From the IMG/VR virus record IMGVR_UViG_3300025000_000107, positions 1 to 61,011 of that record: a DNA stretch of 61,011 nt. One strand, 5' to 3'. The position numbers and the translations under genes were made by a program. This DNA is from a virus. A model generated the notes under the pieces. It was not told the origin of the DNA and made no database searches. It worked only from the letters and a program-made list of their open reading frames with translations. Below are positions 8,444-17,737 of this stretch, one piece after another; the stretch's first letter is position 1; every line of letters starts with the position of its first letter.

Positions 8444-10044
8444 CAATCTCCAAGAGACTTTCAATCCAAGAACCTAGTACAGAGATGATAGTCTTTGATG
8501 GTGGTCTTAATGAGGCTGTGTCTTCTATAGAAATGCCTCCTGGAGAATTGATAGCCTGTAGCAACTATTACTTAACTGATGGTTCTACAGGTGGTTATGT
8601 ATCTATTAGCGGATACGAGAGATATGACGGAACAGCTCTTGCTTCTACTGTAGCTGCTCCAGGTGGTGACCTTACTGATAGAGATATCGCTAGGGGTCTT
8701 ATAACATCTGTCCCAGGAGTGGATCCAGTTCTAGGAGTACACATGTATAAGGGTGTGCTCTATGCATTTAGGAACGATATAGATGGTATCCATGCTAAGA
8801 TGTGGAAGGCTACAGCTGGTGGGTGGATAGAGGTAGATACCTCAGCCGATCCGATACTGAAGGATGGTGAATATAGGTTTGTTAACTACAACTTCAGTGA
8901 TCTAGCAGATACTGAAAGTATGTACTGGTGTGATGGAGTCAATAACGCTAGAGAGTATAATGATGTTACTGGCGCTGTTGTTAAGATAGAAACAAATACA
9001 ACTCCAGATGCACCTCAATATCTTGTAGTACATCAACATTATCTATTCTTTTCATTTCCAGGTGGTTACTTAATCCACGGAGGTATAGGAGAACCTATAG
9101 ACTGGTCTATCGGAACTGGTGACTGGGGTATAGGTGCTGATATAACTGCACTCCATACGACTGTAGGTGGAACGCTAGTCATCTTCTGTAGGAATAAGAT
9201 AAAGATAATGGAAGGTGATAGTCCTGATAATTGGGTTATGAAGGGCTTCAGTGATCACTTAGGGGCAATGCATAATACTGTAAGGGAGATCTTCGATACC
9301 TTAGTGTTTGTAAGTGACTATGGTGTAACTACCCTATCAGCTGCTCAAGAGTTTGGTGACTTCAAGTCAGCCTCAGTATCTGATAAGATCAAGAAGACCT
9401 TCTTAAAATATAAAGATACGATCACATGTACTGTAGTAATCAGAGAGCTGAATCAGTATAGAGTATATCTAAGTAGCGGAAAGATCTTAGTATTCTCATT
9501 CTTCAATAAGAAGATGAGGGGTATTACGATCTGCCAGTATCCAATAGGTGTACTCACAGTTACTGAGGGTAGAGATCTTAATAACAACCCAGTAGTATAC
9601 TTCACTAACCCTTCAGGTTATGTATTCAAGTCAGATTCAGGTACATCCTTTGATGGTGTAAAGATTATAACTAAGCTTTCTACAGCTTACTACCACTATA
9701 AATCTCCTAGGAACTGGAAGAGATTCTTCAGGGTAACCTTCGAGATCTCATCTGTCAACTCCTTCTTAGCATATATAAGAACCGCATTTGACTACTCTAA
9801 GTTTACGTATGCGAAGAGTTCTGCTGAGGACTTAGATGTTACAGGTGCTGGAGATCTGTGGGGTGAGGGAGAGTGGGGTGAGATGGTGTATGCATCTACT
9901 GAATCAACTAACAGAATCTTCTATGACATTAATGCTATAGGTGCTAATATGAGTATAACTATAATGTCAGAGAGTGATCTTATAAAGCAACACACTATTC
10001 AGAATATGGTAGTAGACTATCAGACGGTTGGGAGGCAAATGTAA
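8440..10044 (+). CDS. Tail nozzle / tail tubular protein B-like
   Basis: A 534-residue strand-rich protein right after the adaptor. It has the repeated Y-x-F/W and VYFT strands expected of a beta-propeller nozzle, the part through which DNA leaves. Segments such as FDGGLNEAVSSIEMPPGELI near the N-terminus are typical of podovirus nozzle proteins, which often begin with a statement of gain-loss of bound strands around residue 20. Length fits the family. The call rests on order, size and fold-like composition. Confidence 0.72.
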   Translation: MTISKRLSIQEPSTEMIVFDGGLNEAVSSIEMPPGELIACSNYYLTDGSTGGYVSISGYERYDGTALASTVAAPGGDLTDRDIARGLITSVPGVDPVLGVHMYKGVLYAFRNDIDGIHAKMWKATAGGWIEVDTSADPILKDGEYRFVNYNFSDLADTESMYWCDGVNNAREYNDVTGAVVKIETNTTPDAPQYLVVHQHYLFFSFPGGYLIHGGIGEPIDWSIGTGDWGIGADITALHTTVGGTLVIFCRNKIKIMEGDSPDNWVMKGFSDHLGAMHNTVREIFDTLVFVSDYGVTTLSAAQEFGDFKSASVSDKIKKTFLKYKDTITCTVVIRELNQYRVYLSSGKILVFSFFNKKMRGITICQYPIGVLTVTEGRDLNNNPVVYFTNPSGYVFKSDSGTSFDGVKIITKLSTAYYHYKSPRNWKRFFRVTFEISSVNSFLAYIRTAFDYSKFTYAKSSAEDLDVTGAGDLWGEGEWGEMVYASTESTNRIFYDINAIGANMSITIMSESDLIKQHTIQNMVVDYQTVGRQM

Positions 10045-11352
10045 ATGGCCAGTGCTTATTATACTAACGTAGGTAAAGAGGTTGTAGATGGTGATGTAGC
10101 CTATGCCAATGATTTGAATAGTGTTAATACTGATGTTGATGTAGCCTTTCAGTTAGTAGAGAATGAGATAGATACTGTAGCAGCTAACATGGTTATCTAT
10201 CTCGATAAGGCAGAGAAGTGGGCTGAAGAGACTGAAGATGTGGAGATAGAACCTGGTCTTTACTCAGCACATCACTGGGCTAATAAGGCTGAGGATCAGG
10301 CTATCCTTGCAGATGCTGATGCTACTCAGACAGCTCTAGATGTTATAGCTACAGCAGCGGATGTTGTCCAGACAGGTCTTGATGCTGTAGCCACAGCAGC
10401 TGATAGGGTCCAGACAGGACTAGATGTTGTAGCTGCTGCTGCTAGTGCTGACATTGCTGCTGAACTAGCTGTTACTAACTTCATGATGAATAACTATATC
10501 ATCAATGGAGATATGAGGATAGCCCAGAGAGGTACGTCAGGGTTGATAGTAGGTGGGTCTGATACTTACACACTCGACAGGTGGTGTGGGATAGCCACTG
10601 GTGCTAATATCACTGTAGTTCAATCAACAGCAGTATTAGCTGAAGGTTATACTAATACTTTAGTAGGAGCTGGAGCTACAGGGAATACTTTATTCGATGT
10701 GTTCCAAAGGATTGAGGGGAGTAATGTAGCAGCCCTTAGAGGTAATACTGTAACCCTAGATTTTTATACACTTACTACAGACGGTACATCTATAACCATA
10801 GAGGTCAGCTATGCTGATGCTGTAGATACTTGGACAACAAAGACTCTCATAGATTCAACTACAATAACACCTGCTGGTGGTAGTTATGTAAAAGGGTCTT
10901 TCTCTTTTGTTATGCCGTCTCTGTATACACACCAAGGTATTGAGATCCGATTTAAGTTTGGTGCAACTGTATTAACAAAGCAAGTAGGACTTACTAAGGT
11001 TAGACTAAGTGAAGGTGCTGAGAGTAGTGCAATGCAGGAGAGGCCTATAGGATTAGAACTACTATTGTGTCAAAGATACTACGAGACAGGTGTAGTAAAT
11101 GGGATAGCTTCAGCTTACTCTTCAGTGTATGTAAGACTTAACTCTGTTATGTTTAAGGTGACGAAGAGATCAACAACAGTTATGAGTATATCTGGGGTAG
11201 TATTTACTGGATACGCTGGTACACCAGGAACGTTATACTCCACTAACTCAAGTGCTGTCGGATTTGCACCTACTTATAACTGGACTAGTGGTACTGTAGG
11301 ATTGGCATTTACTTTCAGTACATTAACATATACTTCTGAATCGGAACTATAA
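10045..11352 (+). CDS. Tail fibre protein A
   Basis: A 435-residue fibre. Residues 1-90 form a tail-attachment domain shared with the fibre at 11926 (both contain AEKWA-E-ED-E-PG-YSA-HWA-KAED). An alanine/aspartate-rich helical repeat of A-T-A-A-D-x-V-Q-T-G-L-D type spans about 95-150. The C-terminal domain starts with NNYIINGDMRIAQRG and TYTLDRW, a common head for phage receptor-binding modules. It starts immediately after the nozzle stop. Confidence 0.78.
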   Translation: MASAYYTNVGKEVVDGDVAYANDLNSVNTDVDVAFQLVENEIDTVAANMVIYLDKAEKWAEETEDVEIEPGLYSAHHWANKAEDQAILADADATQTALDVIATAADVVQTGLDAVATAADRVQTGLDVVAAAASADIAAELAVTNFMMNNYIINGDMRIAQRGTSGLIVGGSDTYTLDRWCGIATGANITVVQSTAVLAEGYTNTLVGAGATGNTLFDVFQRIEGSNVAALRGNTVTLDFYTLTTDGTSITIEVSYADAVDTWTTKTLIDSTTITPAGGSYVKGSFSFVMPSLYTHQGIEIRFKFGATVLTKQVGLTKVRLSEGAESSAMQERPIGLELLLCQRYYETGVVNGIASAYSSVYVRLNSVMFKVTKRSTTVMSISGVVFTGYAGTPGTLYSTNSSAVGFAPTYNWTSGTVGLAFTFSTLTYTSESEL

Positions 11353-11371
11353 ATATAAGTGGGGTGAATAA

Positions 11372-11917
11372 GTGTACAAGTTCTCGAATAAAGAACAATC
11401 TAGGGTAAACAATCTAAGTATTGGTATATTCGACATAGACCCTACATCATATCAATGGGCAGCTTATCAGAAGTGGGTAGATGTTGGTGGAATAACAGAA
11501 CCATTCAACACCCCTCAAGAGGTAATTTCTGAAGTTAGGTCTAACATTATCCAAGAGGGTAGATCTAGAAGATATGGTGGATTGCTTATCCAAGATAAGT
11601 GGGTATCTTCAGATCAAGACGCTAGGTTAGAGTATTTAGCCCTTAGAGATATTGTAAGAGATATGATAAGTTCTGGTAGTACTCTAACTGCTCCAGTAAT
11701 TGTAGATGGTGAACAAGCCACTGTAGATACTCTAGACAATATCTCTGTACCACTAACATGTCAAAGAGTTATTCTTCTTATAGAATCTATTAGGCTATTG
11801 GATATGAGGTTAAAGAGAGTGACTAAGTATCACTTAAATCAAGTTACACTTAGTGCAGATCCAGTTAACTATGATTATCTGACTGGATGGCCATTAAGAT
11901 ATGAAGACACAATCTAG
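11372..11917 (+). CDS. Tail fibre accessory protein (DUF4376-like)
   Basis: A 181-residue protein between two fibre genes. The central part (RRYGGLLIQDKWVSSDQDAR, residues 67-86) resembles DUF4376-type domains found in fibre-associated proteins. The start is GTG at 11372, after GGGGTGA. It is probably either a fibre assembly helper or a virion component of the fibre complex. Confidence 0.6.
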   Translation: MYKFSNKEQSRVNNLSIGIFDIDPTSYQWAAYQKWVDVGGITEPFNTPQEVISEVRSNIIQEGRSRRYGGLLIQDKWVSSDQDARLEYLALRDIVRDMISSGSTLTAPVIVDGEQATVDTLDNISVPLTCQRVILLIESIRLLDMRLKRVTKYHLNQVTLSADPVNYDYLTGWPLRYEDTI

Positions 11918-11925
11918 GAGAAGAG

Positions 11926-13101
11926 ATGAGTGACTACTATAGTCCAAGTGACAAGTATGTTGAGAATGGGGATATTGCATTCGCTGCAGACTTGAACAAT
12001 ATTAATGATGCTGTAAGTGCAGGGTTCGATCAAGTACAAGTAGCTATAGAAGGTATAGCAGCTGGTCAATCTTACTATGCAGATATAGCTGAGAAGTGGG
12101 CAACTGAGGTAGAAGATACAGAGGTAGACCCTGGTAGATATTCAGCGTTCCATTGGGCACAGAAAGCAGAGGATGATGCTGCAGATGCTTTAGTAAGTAA
12201 AGATGCTGCAGCTGCTTCTGCATTATCAGCTTCAGGTTCAGCATCTAGTGCAACCTCTTCAGCTAATAGTGCATTATCTAGTAAGAACGCTGCAGGAGTC
12301 TCCGAGACTAACGCTGCTGCTAGTGCTGTAGCTGCAGCCTTCAGTGCTAGTGAGGCAGCTCAGACTCCTGTAGGTGCTATCATCCCTATAGTAAGAGCTT
12401 ACTTTACTAATGGGTCTAATGGTGGTATGACTGCTGTAGGTACTAACAGCGCTGCTGGTCTTAATGCATTGTACAATGCTGGTGGTTGGTACGTATGCAA
12501 TGGAGCTGCTCTTAATCTAGTAGACTCTCCGATCTTCAATGGTGCTGGTAGATATCTACCTAACCTTACAGATGCTAGATTCTTAGAGGGTAGTACAGCT
12601 TATGGTGCTACTGGTGGTTCTAACAGTATGGCTCATACACACAATGTTACTGTAGCTGCTACAACTACTAATAGTATTTCTGATGCAACTACAGGTGATG
12701 TTAGTTACAACGGTACTGGTCCTGTTAGTACTCCTAGTACTGCAAATTCAGCAGCTGTAAATGTAGGAGCTACTACACTAACAACTGATCAGATGCCAGC
12801 ACATACTCATACTTTTAATAACTACTACACTAATGGGAACAACAGTTTAGGTACTGAGGATGCTGGAAGTCCTAACTTAGTAACTACTACTACTGGAAGT
12901 ACTGGGGGTGGTTTATCTCACACACATACCCAAACTCAACACACACATACTATGGCACATACACACACTATAGCCCATACTCACGAGCATTCACACACTC
13001 ATGGAGTTCCTGGACAGACTGTAGCAGCTACAGGTCCTGCTACTAGCTCGTCTAACATACCTCTGTTCATGTCCTGTATATACATCATGAAGGTGCTTTA
13101 A
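11926..13101 (+). CDS. Tail fibre protein B with histidine-rich tip
   Basis: A 391-residue fibre with the same N-terminal attachment domain as the fibre at 10045. An alanine/serine-rich helical shaft spans about 80-150. The C-terminal part (from about 155) contains a tail-collar-like segment (GTNSAAGLNALYNAGGWYVC), then a very dense run of H-x-H motifs from about residue 325. In T4-type fibre tips H-x-H pairs bind iron in a trimeric needle, so a similar metal-bound tip is likely. AGGAGA precedes the ATG. Confidence 0.8.
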   Translation: MSDYYSPSDKYVENGDIAFAADLNNINDAVSAGFDQVQVAIEGIAAGQSYYADIAEKWATEVEDTEVDPGRYSAFHWAQKAEDDAADALVSKDAAAASALSASGSASSATSSANSALSSKNAAGVSETNAAASAVAAAFSASEAAQTPVGAIIPIVRAYFTNGSNGGMTAVGTNSAAGLNALYNAGGWYVCNGAALNLVDSPIFNGAGRYLPNLTDARFLEGSTAYGATGGSNSMAHTHNVTVAATTTNSISDATTGDVSYNGTGPVSTPSTANSAAVNVGATTLTTDQMPAHTHTFNNYYTNGNNSLGTEDAGSPNLVTTTTGSTGGGLSHTHTQTQHTHTMAHTHTIAHTHEHSHTHGVPGQTVAATGPATSSSNIPLFMSCIYIMKVL

Positions 13102-13331
13102 TGAAAGAGATGTACAATGTGAAGTATAAGGTGATTGGACAGTGGTTCTGGAAGACTCTCAAGGATGTAAAGATGGATGGTATTGAAGAGAGGTTCAGAT
13201 GGTTTCATCTAGATGATGACTCACTGGTCCATCTTCCTATAGACACTGTAGTAGTCTTTCCACCCCATAGACAGAAGGTGATAGAGTTTCAAATGAGTAA
13301 AGTAATTGGACAACCTATATCGAGGGTATAA
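13101..13331 (+). CDS. Small protein, unknown, in the tail operon
   Basis: A 76-residue strand-rich protein with many aromatic residues (GQWFWKTLKDVK, FRWFHLDDDS). It overlaps its neighbours by one base on each side. No motif is recognised. Its position after a fibre gene suggests a fibre or baseplate accessory. Confidence 0.65.
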   Translation: MKEMYNVKYKVIGQWFWKTLKDVKMDGIEERFRWFHLDDDSLVHLPIDTVVVFPPHRQKVIEFQMSKVIGQPISRV

Positions 13332-13945
13332 TGAGACTTACAATAGTTAGAGATGATAATATGGTTGGTATCAATGGGAGATTCTATAATATAAATCTCT
13401 CAGATATGTCAGACACAATCAGGGCTGTACAGTGGATTGATGATAGGGGGTTTATAGAAAGGTCTGATTATTCTAATGATGAAATAGACAATATTAAACA
13501 GTTCCAGAATATTGTCGATGAGTGGAATGTCCTAGAGCTAAAGAGAAAGAATAAGGAGAAGAACCCTTACATAGATCTTAAACTTCCTGATGCTAAAGCT
13601 GCTAAGATTCAAGAGCTTAGTGCAAGATTTGAGGAGGAGAAGAGCAAGCCTGTTAACTTTAAGGGCAATAAGTTCTCTCCCTCTGATGGGATAGAGAAGA
13701 CTCTTAAGAGGTTTGACAAGCTTAGTAAGGATACTGTAGTTCCGAACGCTAGGAAGGGTTGGGATACTAGTGATAACAGTGAGGCTGTGCCATTGACACT
13801 CCAAGAGTTGAGAGATCTTAGTGATGCTCTTTATGATAAAGAGGCTGAGGTATACGAAGTAAAGAAGATGCATATAGATAATATCAATAAGCTTACAGCT
13901 ACAATAGATGTAGCGTCTTACAACATTAATACGGGGTGGAAATAA
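13331..13945 (+). CDS. Tail-associated protein, DUF4376-like C-terminus
   Basis: A 204-residue protein. The N-terminus (RDDNMVGINGRFYNINLS, then IRAVQWIDDRGFIE) matches a pattern common in phage tail proteins where a short beta domain precedes the rest. The C-terminus (about 155-204) has the Y-x-x-K-x-x-H-x-x-x-I-x-x-L-x(8)-Y-x-x-x-x-GW pattern of fibre-assembly helpers. A lysine-rich region lies between. Confidence 0.55.
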   Translation: MRLTIVRDDNMVGINGRFYNINLSDMSDTIRAVQWIDDRGFIERSDYSNDEIDNIKQFQNIVDEWNVLELKRKNKEKNPYIDLKLPDAKAAKIQELSARFEEEKSKPVNFKGNKFSPSDGIEKTLKRFDKLSKDTVVPNARKGWDTSDNSEAVPLTLQELRDLSDALYDKEAEVYEVKKMHIDNINKLTATIDVASYNINTGWK

Positions 13946-14979
13946 TGGCAGTACTAACTGGTGCAACTTCTCTCCTTACAAATACTGCTACTAAGGATCC
14001 TGTAACTAAGCCAACTACAGGTATAGCAACCACAACTAAACCTGCAGCTACTACAACCACAGCTACTACTCCTGCTACAGGAACCACTACGGGTACTACC
14101 ACACCTGCTACTACAGTCCCTACAGGTACTGCTGTTGCAGGAAAGATAGGCTCAGCTTATGATGCAGTAGCTAAGGAAGCTTTAGCTACTAAGGTAGATC
14201 CAGCCTCTTATGACTCTGCAGCAGTTGCTGACTCCATTAATAAAGATGCAGCAGTAAAGGCTGGTACATCATACTACGACCAAGCCAAGGGAACTGTAGC
14301 TGGACAGTTGCAGAACCTTCTCAACTCTGATAGCCCTTATATGAAACAGGCTGAACAGAAAGCTAAAGAAGCTGCAGGTGCTAGGGGGATGCTTAATAGC
14401 TCTATAGCTGTTCAGGCAGGACAAGCAGCAGCATATGAGGCAGCTCTTCCTATAGCCACCTCAGATGCTGGAGCATTCAATCAGTTCCAGGCAGGGCAGC
14501 AGACAGCAGAGAATCAGCAAGCTACTATGAAGGCTGAGGCAATTGTCTCTGGTGGTATGGTAGAACAGAAAGCAAAGATTGATCAGACTGCACAGAACAT
14601 TCAGAATGCTTTCAACTCCAAACTATCAGCAGCTAATGAGCAGAGCAAAGCTTTCCTTCAGGAGTTCTCACAGACTCATGAGAAGTCTATGTCTGAGTTG
14701 ACTAATCAGCAGAATCTGGTAATGCAACAGTTTCAGAATGATCTTACAAAACAACAGACAGCTACTGTAGAAGCTGGTAAAGTTGTACAGAACTATCAGA
14801 TTGCTATAGAGAATATGATGACTGATCCTGACTTCTTGGATCTTGGTAAGGATGCTATAAACGCTGCTATAGAACGTGAGAGGGTCTTAGCTAAGAACGC
14901 TATTAAGTTTATTGGAGCTACTGCTAATATCCCAAACTTCTCTGTATGGGCAGATACCTATATAACTAAGCTTGCTTAA
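13945..14979 (+). CDS. Ejection/internal virion protein, threonine-rich start
   Basis: A 344-residue protein. An ATG at 13945 overlapping the previous stop (TAATG) is preferred over an in-frame ATG at 13936. Residues 20-60 are a threonine/alanine/proline-rich low-complexity linker. The remainder is a long helical, glutamine/alanine-rich region containing GARGMLNSSIAVQAGQAAAY, which is typical of podovirus tail-needle or ejected proteins. It opens the run of ejection-type genes. Confidence 0.6.
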   Translation: MAVLTGATSLLTNTATKDPVTKPTTGIATTTKPAATTTTATTPATGTTTGTTTPATTVPTGTAVAGKIGSAYDAVAKEALATKVDPASYDSAAVADSINKDAAVKAGTSYYDQAKGTVAGQLQNLLNSDSPYMKQAEQKAKEAAGARGMLNSSIAVQAGQAAAYEAALPIATSDAGAFNQFQAGQQTAENQQATMKAEAIVSGGMVEQKAKIDQTAQNIQNAFNSKLSAANEQSKAFLQEFSQTHEKSMSELTNQQNLVMQQFQNDLTKQQTATVEAGKVVQNYQIAIENMMTDPDFLDLGKDAINAAIERERVLAKNAIKFIGATANIPNFSVWADTYITKLA

Positions 14980-14981
14980 TT

Positions 14982-15431
14982 ATGAAACCTTGTACAATAT
15001 TAGATCTTGGTAGAGTAGCGGATGTTGCAACTAAACATTTCGGAACAGATGCAACCCTTTGGGCTAGAGAAAAACTATATAGTCCTATAGATAAGTTATT
15101 CTATTTCAATGAAGATTTAGTTCTTCTTATAGAAGCTATAGGTGACTATAAGTTCTCTATCCACACTATAGGAAGAACGAATAAGGTAAAGGAATATAAA
15201 GACTTTACTATCAATGCAGGATCATGGATGTTCGATAACACTAAGTGTACATGTCTCATAGCGTTTGCAGCTGCTAGTAATCTAAGGATGCAGAGGTTTA
15301 TAGGCCTTACAGGTGGTCAGAGGGTAGGAATACTTCCTGATGCTGGAGGTACTGAAGATGAGATTATGTACGTATACCCGATAAGGGATAGAAAAGAATT
15401 GGAGGATAGAGTATGCCAGCAGCAGGTATAG
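14982..15431 (+). CDS. Small internal protein, possibly GNAT-fold (T7 gp13-like)
   Basis: A 149-residue protein. The segment LRMQRFIGLTGGQRVGILPD near the C-terminus resembles the acetyl-CoA loop and following strand of GNAT-like DUF2833 proteins found at this position in T7-like phages. Catalytic activity cannot be claimed. It overlaps the next gene by 19 bases. Confidence 0.5.
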   Translation: MKPCTILDLGRVADVATKHFGTDATLWAREKLYSPIDKLFYFNEDLVLLIEAIGDYKFSIHTIGRTNKVKEYKDFTINAGSWMFDNTKCTCLIAFAAASNLRMQRFIGLTGGQRVGILPDAGGTEDEIMYVYPIRDRKELEDRVCQQQV

Positions 15432-16258
15432 CGGTTGCATTTGGTACTTGGGTTACGGCAGGAGTTGCAACTGGAATTGCAGCTGGATTGATTGGTGGTG
15501 CTATTATTGGTGCTGCTATTGGTGGTATCACAGCAGCAGTTACTGGTGGTAGTATAGGTAAAGGTATGCTGTTCGGTGCTGTAGGTGGTGCTGTCCTTGG
15601 TGGTATTGGCGGATGGGCTGCAGGTGCTAGTGGTGGAGCTGGAAGTGCTGTAGGTATGACCTCAGCAACTCTAGAGGCTGAAGCTGGTGGAGCACTTATG
15701 GGATCTACTGGTACTGCAGTATCAGCTGGTACTACTGCAACTGGTGGTGGAATCCTCGGAGGTGGAGCCGGACTTCTGTCAGGTCAAGGTACAGGAGCAG
15801 CTCTAGTAACTACAGGCGGTCAGATGCTGATGGGTGCTTTCTCTGCTGACCCAGGTGATCTTACTGAGAAAGACAAGGCACAGATAGAGCAGGCTGATAG
15901 GTTAGCTCAACTTCAGGCAGACACTCAACTAGCTATCGAGAAAATGAGGAGTGGAAGTGGCGGAAGTGGTGGTGGATCAGATCACTATGCTGCTGATATC
16001 CAACTCAAGAATGCTAGAGAGCAGAGGGCGCAGGACTATAAGGTACAGCACGAAGAATGGTCTATGATTGACGAGGCTAGAGCTAGGAGAGCTGGTGCTG
16101 TAACTGGTGTTAAGATGGAAGAAGCGCCTACAGTAGCATCTACTGGACCTACAGCCCCTGGAGTAATGAATCGTGTAGCTGCTGATCCTACACCTGTATC
16201 ACCTACAGCAGCTCTTCCAGGCGGAGGGGTGATGAAAGAGGAGGTGGCAGTTGGCTAA
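15413..16258 (+). CDS. Glycine-rich membrane-active ejection protein
   Basis: A 281-residue protein. Residues 1-75 are an almost uninterrupted glycine/alanine/isoleucine stretch with glycine-zipper spacing (GLIGGAIIGAAIGGITAAV). This is the pattern of ejected proteins that insert into the host inner membrane to build the DNA channel (compare T7 gp14). The second half is helical and charged. A proline-rich end carries PGGGVMKEE, echoed in the protein encoded at 17090. Confidence 0.62.
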   Translation: MPAAGIAVAFGTWVTAGVATGIAAGLIGGAIIGAAIGGITAAVTGGSIGKGMLFGAVGGAVLGGIGGWAAGASGGAGSAVGMTSATLEAEAGGALMGSTGTAVSAGTTATGGGILGGGAGLLSGQGTGAALVTTGGQMLMGAFSADPGDLTEKDKAQIEQADRLAQLQADTQLAIEKMRSGSGGSGGGSDHYAADIQLKNAREQRAQDYKVQHEEWSMIDEARARRAGAVTGVKMEEAPTVASTGPTAPGVMNRVAADPTPVSPTAALPGGGVMKEEVAVG

Positions 16259-17090
16259 TGAGGTTAGGACTGGAGCACTTAGAGGTGCTAGGGTAAAGAC
16301 AGGGGTTGAGGGCCAAGATACTAGACTAGCTAACGACAGGTCTAAACACATAAGTAAAGGATCTTTCGTTAACTATTACGATGATCTTGGTATATCTTCT
16401 ACAGCTGCTGGTGCTAAAGATATCAGACAAAAGGAGTCAGACTATAGTACATCTATTAAAGACCAGCAGGGCAAGATAGATACTGCTAATAAGGAAGTAC
16501 AAACCCAATATGCTGCTGGTAAGTCTCAAATAAATAAAGCTTGGGACGCTCTTCCGGGATACAAGGAAGGTGTCAGTACTGCATGGAATGCTAACAAGAA
16601 AAGTCTTACACCTATCAATGTCGTTAGACAAGATGGTAAAGGTGGATATACAACTGAAGGTACTTATTATTTACCTAAGTCTGTAGCTGAGAAGTTGGCA
16701 GAGACTAAAGGTGTAGCTACTAGCTGGGGTCCTAAAGGTGAGTTCTATATAGATGCTAAAACTTCTGAAGGTGGAAGATACATAGGAGAAGAGCTTCATA
16801 CAGAGCTTGGACAGGGGCAGAAAGATTACTACAATACTTGGTATACTCAGTCAGCACCTGTTATAGCTGGTCAGATTAAGAAGGCTGAAGGTCAGATAGG
16901 ATCTGCAGAGTCAGCACTAGAGTCTTCTTATGCAACTGGTAAAGGACAGATAGGTGCAGCTCAGACTACGATAGACTCAGCTATCTATAAGCACGATAGC
17001 GATTGGGAAAAGGTTAGGTCTGATTACCAGGCAAGAAAAGATACTATGGCTAAGATCTTTACTGAAACTAAATTTGAGGAGGCGAAGTAA
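16251..17090 (+). CDS. Ejection-block protein, unknown
   Basis: A 279-residue, helical, lysine-rich protein. The start is a TTG at 16251 with an excellent AGGAGGTGG ribosome site that lies inside the previous gene. Two long helices near 190-275 (KKAEGQIGSAESALESS) suggest a coiled-coil virion protein. No family is recognised. Confidence 0.6.
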   Translation: MANEVRTGALRGARVKTGVEGQDTRLANDRSKHISKGSFVNYYDDLGISSTAAGAKDIRQKESDYSTSIKDQQGKIDTANKEVQTQYAAGKSQINKAWDALPGYKEGVSTAWNANKKSLTPINVVRQDGKGGYTTEGTYYLPKSVAEKLAETKGVATSWGPKGEFYIDAKTSEGGRYIGEELHTELGQGQKDYYNTWYTQSAPVIAGQIKKAEGQIGSAESALESSYATGKGQIGAAQTTIDSAIYKHDSDWEKVRSDYQARKDTMAKIFTETKFEEAK

Positions 17091-17737
17091 TGGAGAAGGA
17101 GTACAATGCACAAGAAGCCCTACAGCCTGGAGGTGGTGTTATGCAGGAACCTGCAGAGCAGCAACCCACTGAGGGTAGCGCTCCTTTAGAACCAGCTTCA
17201 GCACCTCAAGGTGAGAAAGCTCAGGAGATGTTGAGTGAAGCTGACCAAGCTTATATCGGTGGTCTGATGAAGATGCTTCACAGTAAAGAGACTGCGCCAT
17301 TGGTTGAAGAGATGCTTCAGGCTGGAGAGCCTGGAGATACTATCCCTAGGATTGCTAATCAGATTAATGATCAGATGGAGCAGGCTGTTAAGAAGAAGCC
17401 AGCCCTTGAGACTGCACTTGCTGCTGGAATCTATTTGGTTCAAGACTTGATAGAGATTGGTAGAGCAGCTGGATACTTCGATGTTACTGAGGATCAGATG
17501 CAACCTATCTTCAGGGATACCATGCAGATATACATAGAAGCCGGTTTGAACGATGGTAGCATAGACCCCATAGAACTTCAGGAGAAAGTAGAACCTCTGA
17601 TGGATGAACAACAGAAGGCTACAGGACTACAGGCTGCTGAACTTACTGGTGTACCTAAGCAAGCTACCGAACAGACAGCTATGGCAGCTTATGGTGCTAA
17701 GAGAGAACGCCAAGGTATGATGAGAGGTAAGAAATAA
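17090..17737 (+). CDS. Ejection-block protein, unknown, acidic
   Basis: A 215-residue acidic protein. A proline/glutamine-rich N-terminus includes LQPGGGVMQEP, matching the PGGGVMKEE tail of the 15413 protein. A helical core spans about 45-170 and the tail is basic (KRERQGMMRGKK). The shared PGGGVM and GGGMMRR-like tails across 15413, 17090 and 17737 hint at a common assembly signal. Confidence 0.6.
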   Translation: MEKEYNAQEALQPGGGVMQEPAEQQPTEGSAPLEPASAPQGEKAQEMLSEADQAYIGGLMKMLHSKETAPLVEEMLQAGEPGDTIPRIANQINDQMEQAVKKKPALETALAAGIYLVQDLIEIGRAAGYFDVTEDQMQPIFRDTMQIYIEAGLNDGSIDPIELQEKVEPLMDEQQKATGLQAAELTGVPKQATEQTAMAAYGAKRERQGMMRGKK

